NCBI GenBank assembly: GCA_902476665.1 | Contig: CABSEO010000106.1 | Span: 1-6,774 of the forward strand | From: an uncultured Emergencia sp. | GTDB taxonomy: Bacteria > Bacillota > Clostridia > Peptostreptococcales > Anaerovoracaceae | Reading direction: 5' to 3' | Length of the DNA: 6,774 nucleotides | In this document: positions 1 to 5,636 of the stretch, in pieces | Position numbering within the stretch: the stretch's first letter is position 1 | Layout of the letters: each line of letters begins with the position of its first letter | The notes under the pieces: model-generated | The model's database searches: none | The model's input: the letters and a program-made list of their open reading frames with translations, nothing else | Told to the model about the DNA's origin: nothing | Made by a program: the position numbers and the translations under genes

Positions 1-442
1 TGACTGGGAACCGGACTTCGGAGGCAGAAGAATTCACCCGACTGCAGGTGTTATGGCAGTTGGCGCAAGACCGCCACTTGTTGCATATAACCTGAACCTG
101 AATACTGATGATGTGCAGATTGCAAAGAACATTGCTAATATTATCAGAGAAAAAGACGGCGGTCTTAAATGTGTGAAAGCAATGGGCTTTGAGATTGAAG
201 ATGAACAGACCGGCAAAAAGTATGCACAGGTTTCCATCAATATGACCAATTATGAGCAGACTCCGCTTTACAGGGTAACGGAACTGGTAAAGGCTGAGGC
301 AAAACGGTATGGTGTGGTTGTGACCGGTACTGAAATTATCGGTCTTTGTCCGATGAAGGCTCTGATAGACTCTGCAGAGTATTATCTGCAGATAAAAGAT
401 TTTGATTTCCATACCCAGGTACTTGAAAATCACATTCTATAG
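1..442 (+). CDS. ftcD: Glutamate formimidoyltransferase, C-terminal part (5' truncated by window edge)
   Basis: This enzyme moves the formimino group of N-formimino-L-glutamate to tetrahydrofolate, giving 5-formimino-THF and glutamate, the step that links histidine degradation to the one-carbon pool. The frame is open from base 2 and ends with TAG at 440-442, so about 146 residues are visible. They match the family's C-terminal subdomain: a DFGG-x3-HPTAGVMAVGAR segment, then PLVAYNLNL, a basic/acidic stretch, QVSINMTNY, and a closing VVVTGTEIIGLCPMKAL. Bacterial stand-alone FtcD proteins are about 300 residues, so roughly half lies upstream. The ending at HIL shows no fused cyclodeaminase domain, unlike the mammalian bifunctional enzyme. 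The next gene begins 43 bp downstream without a terminator, so co-transcription is plausible. The family call is firm; the rest of the pathway is outside the window. Confidence 0.93.
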   Translation, partial: DWEPDFGGRRIHPTAGVMAVGARPPLVAYNLNLNTDDVQIAKNIANIIREKDGGLKCVKAMGFEIEDEQTGKKYAQVSINMTNYEQTPLYRVTELVKAEAKRYGVVVTGTEIIGLCPMKALIDSAEYYLQIKDFDFHTQVLENHIL

Positions 443-485
443 TGTTATAGTCAGATAGGAAGGTTTTCAGAATCGAGGTGGCAAA

Positions 486-1154
486 ATGAACAGTACTCAT
501 AATTTCTCCAATACGTTTTCACTGACAGACGAAATCGCTGATATTATAAGGCAGCGGATTCTGAAAGGGGAGTATCGAATCGGAGAGAAGATTAAAGAGA
601 CTCAGATTGCCACAGAATTAAAGGTTAGCAGAACTCCTATCAGAGAGGCTTTCAAACAGCTGGAAAATGAAGGACTCATTGATTATATCCCAAATCGGGG
701 ATGTTATGCGAAAGGCTTTACAATGCAGGATATCGAGGATATCTACGCAGTCAGAAAAGCCTTGGAGATTCTGGCGGTGGAATGGGCCGTAGAACGAATC
801 ACACCGGAAGAGATTCAGAGCCTGCAGGAGCAGAGTGATCTGATGGAGTTTTATACTGCTCGTAAAGACAGCAGAAAGGTTCTGGAGATAAACTCTGATT
901 TTCACTCTATTATTTACAATGCGGCAGGCAGCAGGTTTATGGCTCAGGTGCTCAGATCCTATAAGGAGTATATCGAGCAGACAAGAAAGGCGCTCAGCTA
1001 TAAGCAGGAATATCTGGAGGATATCTTTGCGGAACATCTGGAAATTCTGAATGCATTGAGAGATAAAGATGCTGAAAGGGCAAAGAGTGCTATGGCCAGA
1101 CATCTGGAGGGATCTCAGAAACGGGCAAAGTTTATTTACAATATTAAAGAGTAA
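486..1154 (+). CDS. GntR-family transcriptional regulator, FadR/FCD subfamily
   Basis: A cytoplasmic DNA-binding repressor or activator of 222 residues. Residues about 13-78 form the GntR winged helix: an N-terminal helix (DEIADIIRQRIL), the GEYRIGEKIKE turn, and a recognition helix with the signature SRTPIREAFKQLENEGL (48-64), followed by the wing (PNRGCYAKGF). Residues about 82-210 are an FCD ligand-binding domain. Its expected metal or carboxylate ligands are visible as N136, H140, H184 and H206; N136 stands where many members have Asp. FCD regulators usually respond to small organic acids or amino-acid-derived ligands. The start is supported by GAGGTGG at 475-481, four bases before the ATG. 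The gene follows ftcD by 43 bp and precedes the YjiH transporter gene, so one or both are plausible targets. Family confident; ligand and regulon unknown. Confidence 0.93.
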   Translation: MNSTHNFSNTFSLTDEIADIIRQRILKGEYRIGEKIKETQIATELKVSRTPIREAFKQLENEGLIDYIPNRGCYAKGFTMQDIEDIYAVRKALEILAVEWAVERITPEEIQSLQEQSDLMEFYTARKDSRKVLEINSDFHSIIYNAAGSRFMAQVLRSYKEYIEQTRKALSYKQEYLEDIFAEHLEILNALRDKDAERAKSAMARHLEGSQKRAKFIYNIKE

Positions 1155-1167
1155 TTACAGGAAATAT

Positions 1168-1196
1168 GTTAATTATGCAGCTGGTATACATATAAT
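1168..1196 (+). promoter_or_regulatory. Weak promoter-like sequence with GTATAC core between regulator and terminator
   Basis: A perfect TATAAT lies at 1191-1196, with a poor -35 (TTAATT at 1169-1174, or GTTAAT at 1168-1173) 16-17 bases upstream. The palindrome GTATAC at 1184-1189 sits just before the -10. GTATAC-centred palindromes are known operators of some FadR-type regulators (the ExuR/UxuR type), but here the flanks are not symmetrical. If active, it would make only a roughly 70-base RNA ending at the terminator at 1237-1272. Chance occurrence in AT-rich DNA is possible. Confidence 0.2.
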
Positions 1197-1236
1197 ACTC
1201 ATAGTTTCTGCACAATCTGCAACGGAAAATTGAACT

Positions 1237-1272
1237 GAGAGCAGTTCCCGAGAGGGATACTGCTCTCTTTTT
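1237..1272 (+). terminator. Intrinsic terminator after the GntR regulator gene
   Basis: GAGAGCAGT (1237-1245) pairs perfectly with ACTGCTCTC (1259-1267). The helix continues with TCCC/GGGA (1246-1249 with 1254-1257, leaving T1258 bulged) and closes on a GAGA loop of the GNRA type. Five T residues (1268-1272) follow at once. This is a strong Rho-independent terminator that ends the ftcD-GntR transcript and separates it from the transporter gene. Confidence 0.9.
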
Positions 1273-1335
1273 AATAAAAAATGAATAGGACTATCAGTTT
1301 AGACATAGAGAAAAAGAAAATTTTGCGCTAGTATA

Positions 1336-1350
1336 AGTTTTCGAAAAAAT
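1336..1350. promoter_or_regulatory. CodY-like inverted repeat upstream of the YjiH promoter
   Basis: The 15-mer AGTTTTCGAAAAAAT contains the perfect palindrome TTTTCGAAAA (1338-1347) and agrees with the CodY consensus AATTTTCWGAAAATT at 11 of 15 positions. It ends 16 bases before the -35 of the transporter promoter. Four mismatches make this a weak match, and the DNA here is AT-rich. It could instead be the site of another regulator, or nothing. Confidence 0.2.
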
Positions 1351-1366
1351 GGATAAATGTAATATA

Positions 1367-1395
1367 TTGTGAAAAATAGGACTTCGTGTTATTAT
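1367..1395 (+). promoter_or_regulatory. SigA-type promoter of the YjiH-family gene
   Basis: TTGTGA (1367-1372) and TATTAT (1390-1395) are separated by exactly 17 bases. The -10 is preceded by TG plus one base (1387-1389), an extended -10. Initiation near 1402 would leave a leader of about 40 bases before the ATG at 1443, with AGGAGG at 1428-1433. The 90-odd bases upstream are very A/T-rich, which could act as an UP element. No riboswitch fold is apparent in the short leader. Confidence 0.7.
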
Positions 1396-1442
1396 AGGAA
1401 TGTACGGCTTAATAGGTTAGCAACAATAGGAGGACTTTATTT

Positions 1443-2807
1443 ATGGAAACAAAAAGCGGCAAAAAAATAGCCGGATTCCTGGTTCCGTCCATTATCGGTA
1501 TTATTCTGTTTATGATACCAGTAAAGTATAATGGTGAATGGACTGTTACCGTAAAAATTATCGCAGACTATATCGGCGGATGGCTGAGTGGAATTCTTCC
1601 AATTCTCTGCGTGATCATTATTACTGTTTCTGCAGTTCTTTCCCTGATCGCACTGGCGAAACCGAAATTTATTGTGGAGAATCATCTGCTGAAGGATACT
1701 TTTGCAGTATCTCCAATCTGGGTTATTGTGAGAATCGTTGGCGCTGTGTTCATCTGGATGACTTATCTGGGATTGGGAACAGAAGGCGCAAAAGATATTG
1801 TCAGCATGATTACAGATGGCGGTGCAGGCGGATTTGTACTGTCTGACCTTCTGACTGTGCTGGTAATCATCTTCCTGATTGCCGCGCTGCTTCTGCCGCT
1901 GCTGCTTGATTTCGGCCTGCTGGAGTATGTAGGTGCGCTCTTGACAAAGATTATGCGTCCCGTTTTCAAAATCCCTGGCCGTGCTGCAGTAGACTGTATC
2001 ACATCCTGGATTGGTGACGGAACATTAGGTGTTATGCTGACCTGTAATCAGTATGAAGGCGGATATTACTCTGAAAGAGAAGCTTCTGTGATTGCCACAA
2101 CCTTCTCTGCGGTATCCATTACCTTCAGTATTGTTGTATTACAGCAGGTTGACATGATGGAATACTTCGGTATTTATTATTTGTTGATTTGTCTGGTAGG
2201 GATTGTTTGTGCTATTATTGTACCGAGAATCCCTCCTCTTTCTTTGAAAAAAGACAGATATGTGGTGGAAGGAAAGGCTATGCCTGATACACTGCCTGCT
2301 CCATATAAAACTTCTCATGAATATGGAATAGATCTGGCTATGAAAAAGGTTTCCGAGTTTAGAGGACTGGGTCAGTTCTTTGAAAACGGTATGAAAAATG
2401 CGATAGGTATGTGGTTTGGTGTACTTCCGACTGTTATGGCAATTGGTACGCTGGCATTGGTTCTGGCAAACAACACTCCAATTTTCGAAATATGCGGAAA
2501 ACCATTTTTGCCGCTGCTGGAACTGCTGCAGGTGCCTGAAGCAGCCGAAGCTTCCAAGACCATGATTGTAGGCTTTACAGATATGTTTACACCGTCCATT
2601 ATCGCTGCAGAAGGTATCACAAGCGAAATGACAAAGTTTATTGTAGCTTCTGTATCTGTAACACAGCTGATTTATCTGTCTGAAGTCGGTGGCCTGATTC
2701 TGGGTTCCAAGCTGCCGGTAAACATCGTAGAACTATTTATTATCTTCTTAGAGAGAACTATTATCAGCCTTGTGGTTATTTGTCCGCTGGCTCATTTGAT
2801 TTTCTAA
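1443..2807 (+). CDS. YjiH-family integral membrane protein with nucleoside-recognition (Gate) domain, putative transporter
   Basis: A 454-residue polytopic membrane protein, full length for the long Gram-positive YjiH family. About nine to ten hydrophobic spans can be seen, roughly at residues 9-27, 45-71, 90-111, 130-166 (probably two), 212-235, 241-263, 313-345, 400-422 and 427-454. Family signatures include LPLLLDFGLLEYVGALLTKI, then FKIPGRAAVDC, SWIGDGTLGVMLT and YEGGYYSEREASVIATTFS, which lie in the Gate region. Members are uncharacterised; the shorter E. coli YjiH lies beside the isoaspartyl dipeptidase gene iadA. The start is fixed by AGGAGG nine bases upstream. The gene has its own promoter and terminator, so it is monocistronic, next to an FCD regulator and ftcD. 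Import or export of a histidine-, glutamate- or peptide-derived compound is an inference from context. Family call strong, substrate unknown. Confidence 0.88.
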   Translation: METKSGKKIAGFLVPSIIGIILFMIPVKYNGEWTVTVKIIADYIGGWLSGILPILCVIIITVSAVLSLIALAKPKFIVENHLLKDTFAVSPIWVIVRIVGAVFIWMTYLGLGTEGAKDIVSMITDGGAGGFVLSDLLTVLVIIFLIAALLLPLLLDFGLLEYVGALLTKIMRPVFKIPGRAAVDCITSWIGDGTLGVMLTCNQYEGGYYSEREASVIATTFSAVSITFSIVVLQQVDMMEYFGIYYLLICLVGIVCAIIVPRIPPLSLKKDRYVVEGKAMPDTLPAPYKTSHEYGIDLAMKKVSEFRGLGQFFENGMKNAIGMWFGVLPTVMAIGTLALVLANNTPIFEICGKPFLPLLELLQVPEAAEASKTMIVGFTDMFTPSIIAAEGITSEMTKFIVASVSVTQLIYLSEVGGLILGSKLPVNIVELFIIFLERTIISLVVICPLAHLIF

Positions 2808-2888
2808 GAGATATATACTTTAGAAAAAATTAACAATATTAGTAGCAATTATTCAATTAGTAGAAACTTCTTATTAAGCCGAATGCTG

Positions 2889-2923
2889 AAGGACCGCCGC
2901 ACGTTAGTGCAGCGGTCCTTTTT
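2889..2923 (+). terminator. Intrinsic terminator after the YjiH-family gene
   Basis: AAGGACCGC (2889-2897) pairs with GCGGTCCTT (2912-2920). After one C/A mismatch the stem continues as GCAC/GTGC (2899-2902 with 2907-2910) around a four-base loop. The run TTTTT at 2919-2923 overlaps the end of the stem. It lies 81 bases after the transporter stop codon. In the opposite direction no comparable T-tract follows the stem, so it is probably not an efficient terminator for the lipoprotein gene that points toward it. Confidence 0.88.
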
Positions 2924-3027
2924 ATAACATATAAACTTCGGGATTTCAGTATGTTTTAAAGAACATCTCTTATAAAATCCCATCCTGATGTCTGGATTTT
3001 TACTTTCTCTACAGATTATGGTCTGTT

Positions 3028-3453
3028 CTATTTGATGTATACCCATTCCAGACTGTCACCGTCTTTCAAAGTCACATCCCCTGCCGGCTCACTGCAGAGT
3101 TCTCCGTTAATTTTGAAATGCCAGGTACGGGATGCAAAAATGTCGCCGTTAAGCAAATCATTGATACCTACTACTGTGCCTCCTGTGGTTTCTATGGTAA
3201 CTGGCATTTCGTTGACACTGCAATAAAGCTGGATGGCTTCCAGCACAGAAGAATTCTCTTCGATGGTAAATGATTCCTGTGTTATATCGTCCATTTCCGA
3301 ACTTTGAGGGTAATCAATGGAGATGGTGATATCTACGGAGTTTACCATGGGGGTTTCTTCTTCCTTCTGCTGCTTTCCACAGGCGGTAATGGATACTGCC
3401 AGAGAAAGCGCCGCAATGCAAAGTATCAGTCGGGTAAATGTAATCTTTTTCAT
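3028..3453 (-). CDS. DUF4430-domain lipoprotein
   Basis: A 141-residue predicted lipoprotein anchored on the outside of the cytoplasmic membrane. The N-terminus has a KK charge, a hydrophobic core (about 9-21) and the lipobox ITAC with lipidation Cys25. A short charged, Glu-rich linker (GKQQKEEE) leads to one beta-rich DUF4430 domain at about 39-141. Family hallmarks are the beta strand SVDITISI, the VLEAI helix, TWHFKINGE (110-118) and the closing LKDGDSLEWVY (129-139). DUF4430 resembles the C-terminal domain of transcobalamin and often occurs in surface proteins; ligand binding is suspected but not shown. C78 and C120 could form a disulfide. The start is supported by AAGGAG at 3459-3464. 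It lies 86 bp after the amidohydrolase gene on the same strand with no terminator between them, so it may be partly co-transcribed. Domain confident, role unknown. Confidence 0.88.
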   Translation of the reverse strand: MKKITFTRLILCIAALSLAVSITACGKQQKEEETPMVNSVDITISIDYPQSSEMDDITQESFTIEENSSVLEAIQLYCSVNEMPVTIETTGGTVVGINDLLNGDIFASRTWHFKINGELCSEPAGDVTLKDGDSLEWVYIK

Positions 3454-3516
3454 AATGTCTCCTTTTTGACCGGAAAATAATCTATGAGGTCCTTTTTAGT
3501 TTCTGCAAGTCTGTTT

Positions 3517-3545
3517 ATTGTAACACGAAAAGCGCTCGATTATAA
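3517..3545 (-). promoter_or_regulatory. Possible extended -10 promoter of the DUF4430 lipoprotein gene
   Basis: On the - strand TACAAT (complement of 3517-3522) is preceded by TG plus one base (3523-3525), a good extended -10. The -35 at 17 bases (TTATAA, complement of 3540-3545) is poor and overlaps the stop codon of the upstream amidohydrolase gene. The leader would be about 57 bases. It may give the lipoprotein separate expression in addition to read-through. Confidence 0.35.
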
Positions 3546-4937
3546 CTGCATAGAAAAGAGCAGTCCGCACATTTCTTCGTTGCAGGCTTCATCCTGATCG
3601 TAGACGATTTGGCTGTCTACAATAGTTTTGCTGGCATGCATGCTTGAAAAATACCGGAGAGTTTTTTCAAGTGGATTTTCTTCGAAAACTGTAAAATCAG
3701 CGCGTTTGCCTCGCTCAATGGAGCCGGATTCTTTGGACAGTCCCAGCAGTTCTGCAGCCGAGGTAGTTAAAAGATCCACAGCTTCACTGGTATTTTGTGC
3801 GTGACTAAAGACAGACTCATTAAGATAGTTGGACTGCCAGGTAGTGATAAATTCATCATTCTCTGGTGCTGATATTTCTTTGTCTGATGCCAGAACAAAG
3901 GTATTACTTTTATAACCTTTGCTGCGGAGATAGCCGAATGTGACAGCAGCTTTTTCGGCAGACTCCTTATCCAGTGCATCAATGTGGATATTGCATCCTC
4001 TTTCTGCTGCAGCAAGACAGATGCTGTTCAACTGATCCTGTGTGAAGAAAGCAAGATTTTCATCTTCACTGACTTCAATTTTCAGAAAATCACAGGTAAT
4101 CATGCTATCTAACTCGGTACAGTTGGTTTTTGCTTCGGTCAGTTTGTGAATCACCAGCTCAGGCGGAAGCGGCCTGTTGATATAGATGCTGGAAAGCAGT
4201 CTTTGCTTTAATGTGATGCTTTCGCCGATCAAGGCGATGAGACAGCTCTGGAAAACAGAATTAAAATAATCCGGGGTGTTCAGCGGAAAGACAGCTGTGA
4301 TTCCTTTGTCGGCAAGCTCGTCAGCAGTTTCCATCACGCAGCCTTCAATGGATTCAAAATCAAGAGGTGCCAGTGTGTGAAGGATAAATTCTGTTGAGAC
4401 GTACTGGAGACACTGATCTTCCGCCACTGATTGGACAATGTCTGATGCAAGCGTATTAAGCCAGCAGTGTACACCACTGATTCCAAGAAGGACTACAGGG
4501 CGCTCTTCCTCAATTTCGTCCAGCAATCTGTGGAGTTCTTCGACTTCTTCGTAATCTGAAAGAATCTCTTCGCCATAACCGTAACCAAAGATTACTTCAC
4601 TGTCACAGGATTCTGCGTAATTACGGACAGACTCCAGAACAGTGTCCAGATCCCATACGCAGTCAAGAGATAGATATTGATCTGCAAATGTTTTTAGAAT
4701 CTGTGTTCCATGGGCTTCAATAAAACCTGGAAACATGTACTGCTCTTTTAGATTTATAATCTGAGTATCATCAGAAGAAATTTCATCCATGGCTTCAAAG
4801 TCACCGACAGCTAAAATCTTTCCGTCTTTGCAGGCTACCGCAGAAGCCCAGGGAAATTCAGGATCCTGAGTATAGATATGGCCGTTCATATAGATAATAT
4901 CTGCTGTATTTTTTTTCTTAAAAAAACCGAATGCCAT
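3540..4937 (-). CDS. Amidohydrolase-fold protein (YtcJ-like, amidohydrolase 3 family) with degenerate metal site
   Basis: 465 residues, shorter than the roughly 530-550 usual for YtcJ-type proteins. The N-terminal beta-sandwich half is clear (ADIIYMNGHIYTQDP at 12-26, AVACKDGKILAVGD at 33-46), as is its C-terminal half (GSIERGKRADFTVFEENP at 405-422). The barrel between is diverged. The expected HxH is HGT (H76, T78); the usual HxHAxGD is HIDALDK (H318, D320, D323, K324); the later R-I-E-H and Ser-Asp motifs are not recognisable; the loop after FLKIEV (284-289) is shortened. Loss of most metal ligands suggests an inactive or altered enzyme, though the frame is intact. The N-terminus MAFGFFKKK has no signal peptide but could touch membranes. 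GGGAGG at 4948-4953 supports the start. The gene diverges from the DUF2284 gene and precedes the lipoprotein gene. Fold confident; activity doubtful. Confidence 0.85.
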   Translation of the reverse strand: MAFGFFKKKNTADIIYMNGHIYTQDPEFPWASAVACKDGKILAVGDFEAMDEISSDDTQIINLKEQYMFPGFIEAHGTQILKTFADQYLSLDCVWDLDTVLESVRNYAESCDSEVIFGYGYGEEILSDYEEVEELHRLLDEIEEERPVVLLGISGVHCWLNTLASDIVQSVAEDQCLQYVSTEFILHTLAPLDFESIEGCVMETADELADKGITAVFPLNTPDYFNSVFQSCLIALIGESITLKQRLLSSIYINRPLPPELVIHKLTEAKTNCTELDSMITCDFLKIEVSEDENLAFFTQDQLNSICLAAAERGCNIHIDALDKESAEKAAVTFGYLRSKGYKSNTFVLASDKEISAPENDEFITTWQSNYLNESVFSHAQNTSEAVDLLTTSAAELLGLSKESGSIERGKRADFTVFEENPLEKTLRYFSSMHASKTIVDSQIVYDQDEACNEEMCGLLFSMQL

Positions 4938-4939
4938 AA

Positions 4940-4967
4940 TTGTTTAACCTCCCAATAATGGTATAAA
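4940..4967 (+). promoter_or_regulatory. Promoter of the DUF2284 gene (one of two overlapping divergent promoters)
   Basis: TTGTTT (4940-4945) and TATAAA (4962-4967) are 16 bases apart, and the -10 has the TG-n extension (4959-4961). Initiation near 4974 gives a leader of about 34 bases. The hexamer ATGGTA at the -10 (4958-4963) forms an inverted repeat with TACCAT at 4975-4980, which lies in the -10 of the opposing promoter. Confidence 0.6.
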
Positions 4968-4970
4968 TCC

Positions 4971-4999
4971 ATTTTACCATAAATTCTTTTTGTGGTAAA
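4971..4999 (-). promoter_or_regulatory. Promoter of the amidohydrolase-fold gene (overlapping divergent pair)
   Basis: On the - strand TTTACC (complement of 4994-4999) and TAAAAT (complement of 4971-4976) are 17 bases apart, and TG-n precedes the -10. Initiation near 4964 falls inside the -10 of the opposing promoter. TTTACCA (4973-4979) and TGGTAAA (4993-4999) form a perfect 7-bp inverted repeat covering this -10 and -35, which could be an operator or simply reflect the two hexamers. Confidence 0.55.
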
Positions 5000-5007
5000 C
5001 TTGAACT

Positions 5008-5532
5008 ATGAAGATCGAAACTTATGAAAAGACGATAGCTGTATCCGAATATGTCGAAGGCTATGTCAATGTGGAAGAGTTTCTGGAGTGCTGCAGAGCC
5101 TGTGGAAACTATAATCGTAAATGGTGCTGTCCGTCTTATGATTTCGACCCTGTGGAAGATTACTGGAAAAAGTTTGACAATCTTCATGTAATCGCTAAAA
5201 AAATGATTCTCCGGGAGGAGGAAAAAGAAAACTGGGAGAATCTCATGACAGAGGTCAAATCAGAGATGACAAAGCAGCTGTTTGAAGAGGAAGAAAAGCA
5301 TGAGGGAAGTCGCTCGCTCAGCGCAGGAAGCTGCCATATCTGCGGTGAGGATAACTGCAGCAAGCCGCTTGGGCATCCTTGCCGTTATCCTGAGAAAATG
5401 AGATATTCCATTGAGTCTCTTGGAGGAAATGTGGGCTTGACGGCAAGCAAGCTTCTGGGACTGGAACTGCAGTGGATAGAAGAGGGAAAAGTTCCCGACT
5501 ATTTCGTACTGGTAGGGGGACTTCTCTACTGA
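5008..5532 (+). CDS. DUF2284 family cysteine-rich putative metal-binding protein
   Basis: A 174-residue soluble protein of the DUF2284 family, annotated as predicted metal-binding but without a known reaction. Two Cys groups are visible. The first, in ECCRACGNYNRKWCCPSYDFD, gives C28, C29, C32, C40 and C41. The second (109-125) has C109-x2-C112-x4-C117-x7-C125, followed by the family's RYPEKMRYSIESLGGNVG stretch. The spacing resembles Fe-S or zinc sites, but the metal is not known. Residues 64-99 are highly charged and probably helical. An in-frame TGA three codons upstream makes the ATG at 5008 the earliest start. It has no good Shine-Dalgarno sequence, so translation may be weak or depend on the leader. 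The gene diverges from the amidohydrolase-fold gene and converges with the HAD phosphatase gene 84 bp away. Confidence 0.88.
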   Translation: MKIETYEKTIAVSEYVEGYVNVEEFLECCRACGNYNRKWCCPSYDFDPVEDYWKKFDNLHVIAKKMILREEEKENWENLMTEVKSEMTKQLFEEEEKHEGSRSLSAGSCHICGEDNCSKPLGHPCRYPEKMRYSIESLGGNVGLTASKLLGLELQWIEEGKVPDYFVLVGGLLY

Positions 5533-5569
5533 TAAAATCACCTGTCTCGATATACGATTTCAGAAGACT

Positions 5570-5636
5570 AAACAAAATCGGTGGTATTCCCGAAGGACTG
5601 GTAAGCCGCAGCTTTATCAGCCGGGAATATCACCGA
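5570..5636 (-). terminator. Intrinsic terminator of the HAD phosphatase gene, overlapping its own 3' coding end
   Basis: An inverted repeat of 15 bases joins TCGGTGGTATTCCCG (5578-5592) and CGGGAATATCACCGA (5622-5636): 14 Watson-Crick pairs and one position that is G-U in the + RNA or C-A in the - RNA. A smaller helix closes part of the loop (5598-5606 with 5611-5620). Read on the - strand, the stem is followed at once by TTTTGTTT (5577-5570), so it works as a terminator for the HAD gene. The 5' arm is the last codons of that gene and the stop codon lies in the loop. On the + strand no T-tract follows. Confidence 0.7.

Noticed and set aside
618..1103. 161-codon open frame on the - strand opposite the GntR regulator gene
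   Set aside because: It lies wholly inside a well-recognised regulator gene, its translation resembles no family, and it has no separate promoter or ribosome site that I can see.
2974..3000. AAAATCC/GGATTTT inverted repeat as a terminator for the lipoprotein gene
   Set aside because: The stem has seven pairs with only two G-C pairs and a 13-base loop; without a clear T-tract on the - strand it is too weak to call.
2849..3046. 65-codon open frame on the - strand between the lipoprotein gene and the transporter terminator
   Set aside because: It begins inside the lipoprotein gene, runs through the transporter's terminator hairpin, has no ribosome site and an unremarkable composition.
3767..4015. 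82-codon - strand frame inside the amidohydrolase gene as a sign of frameshift
   Set aside because: The main frame continues without a break through this part, and the alternative translation does not restore the missing metal-binding motifs.
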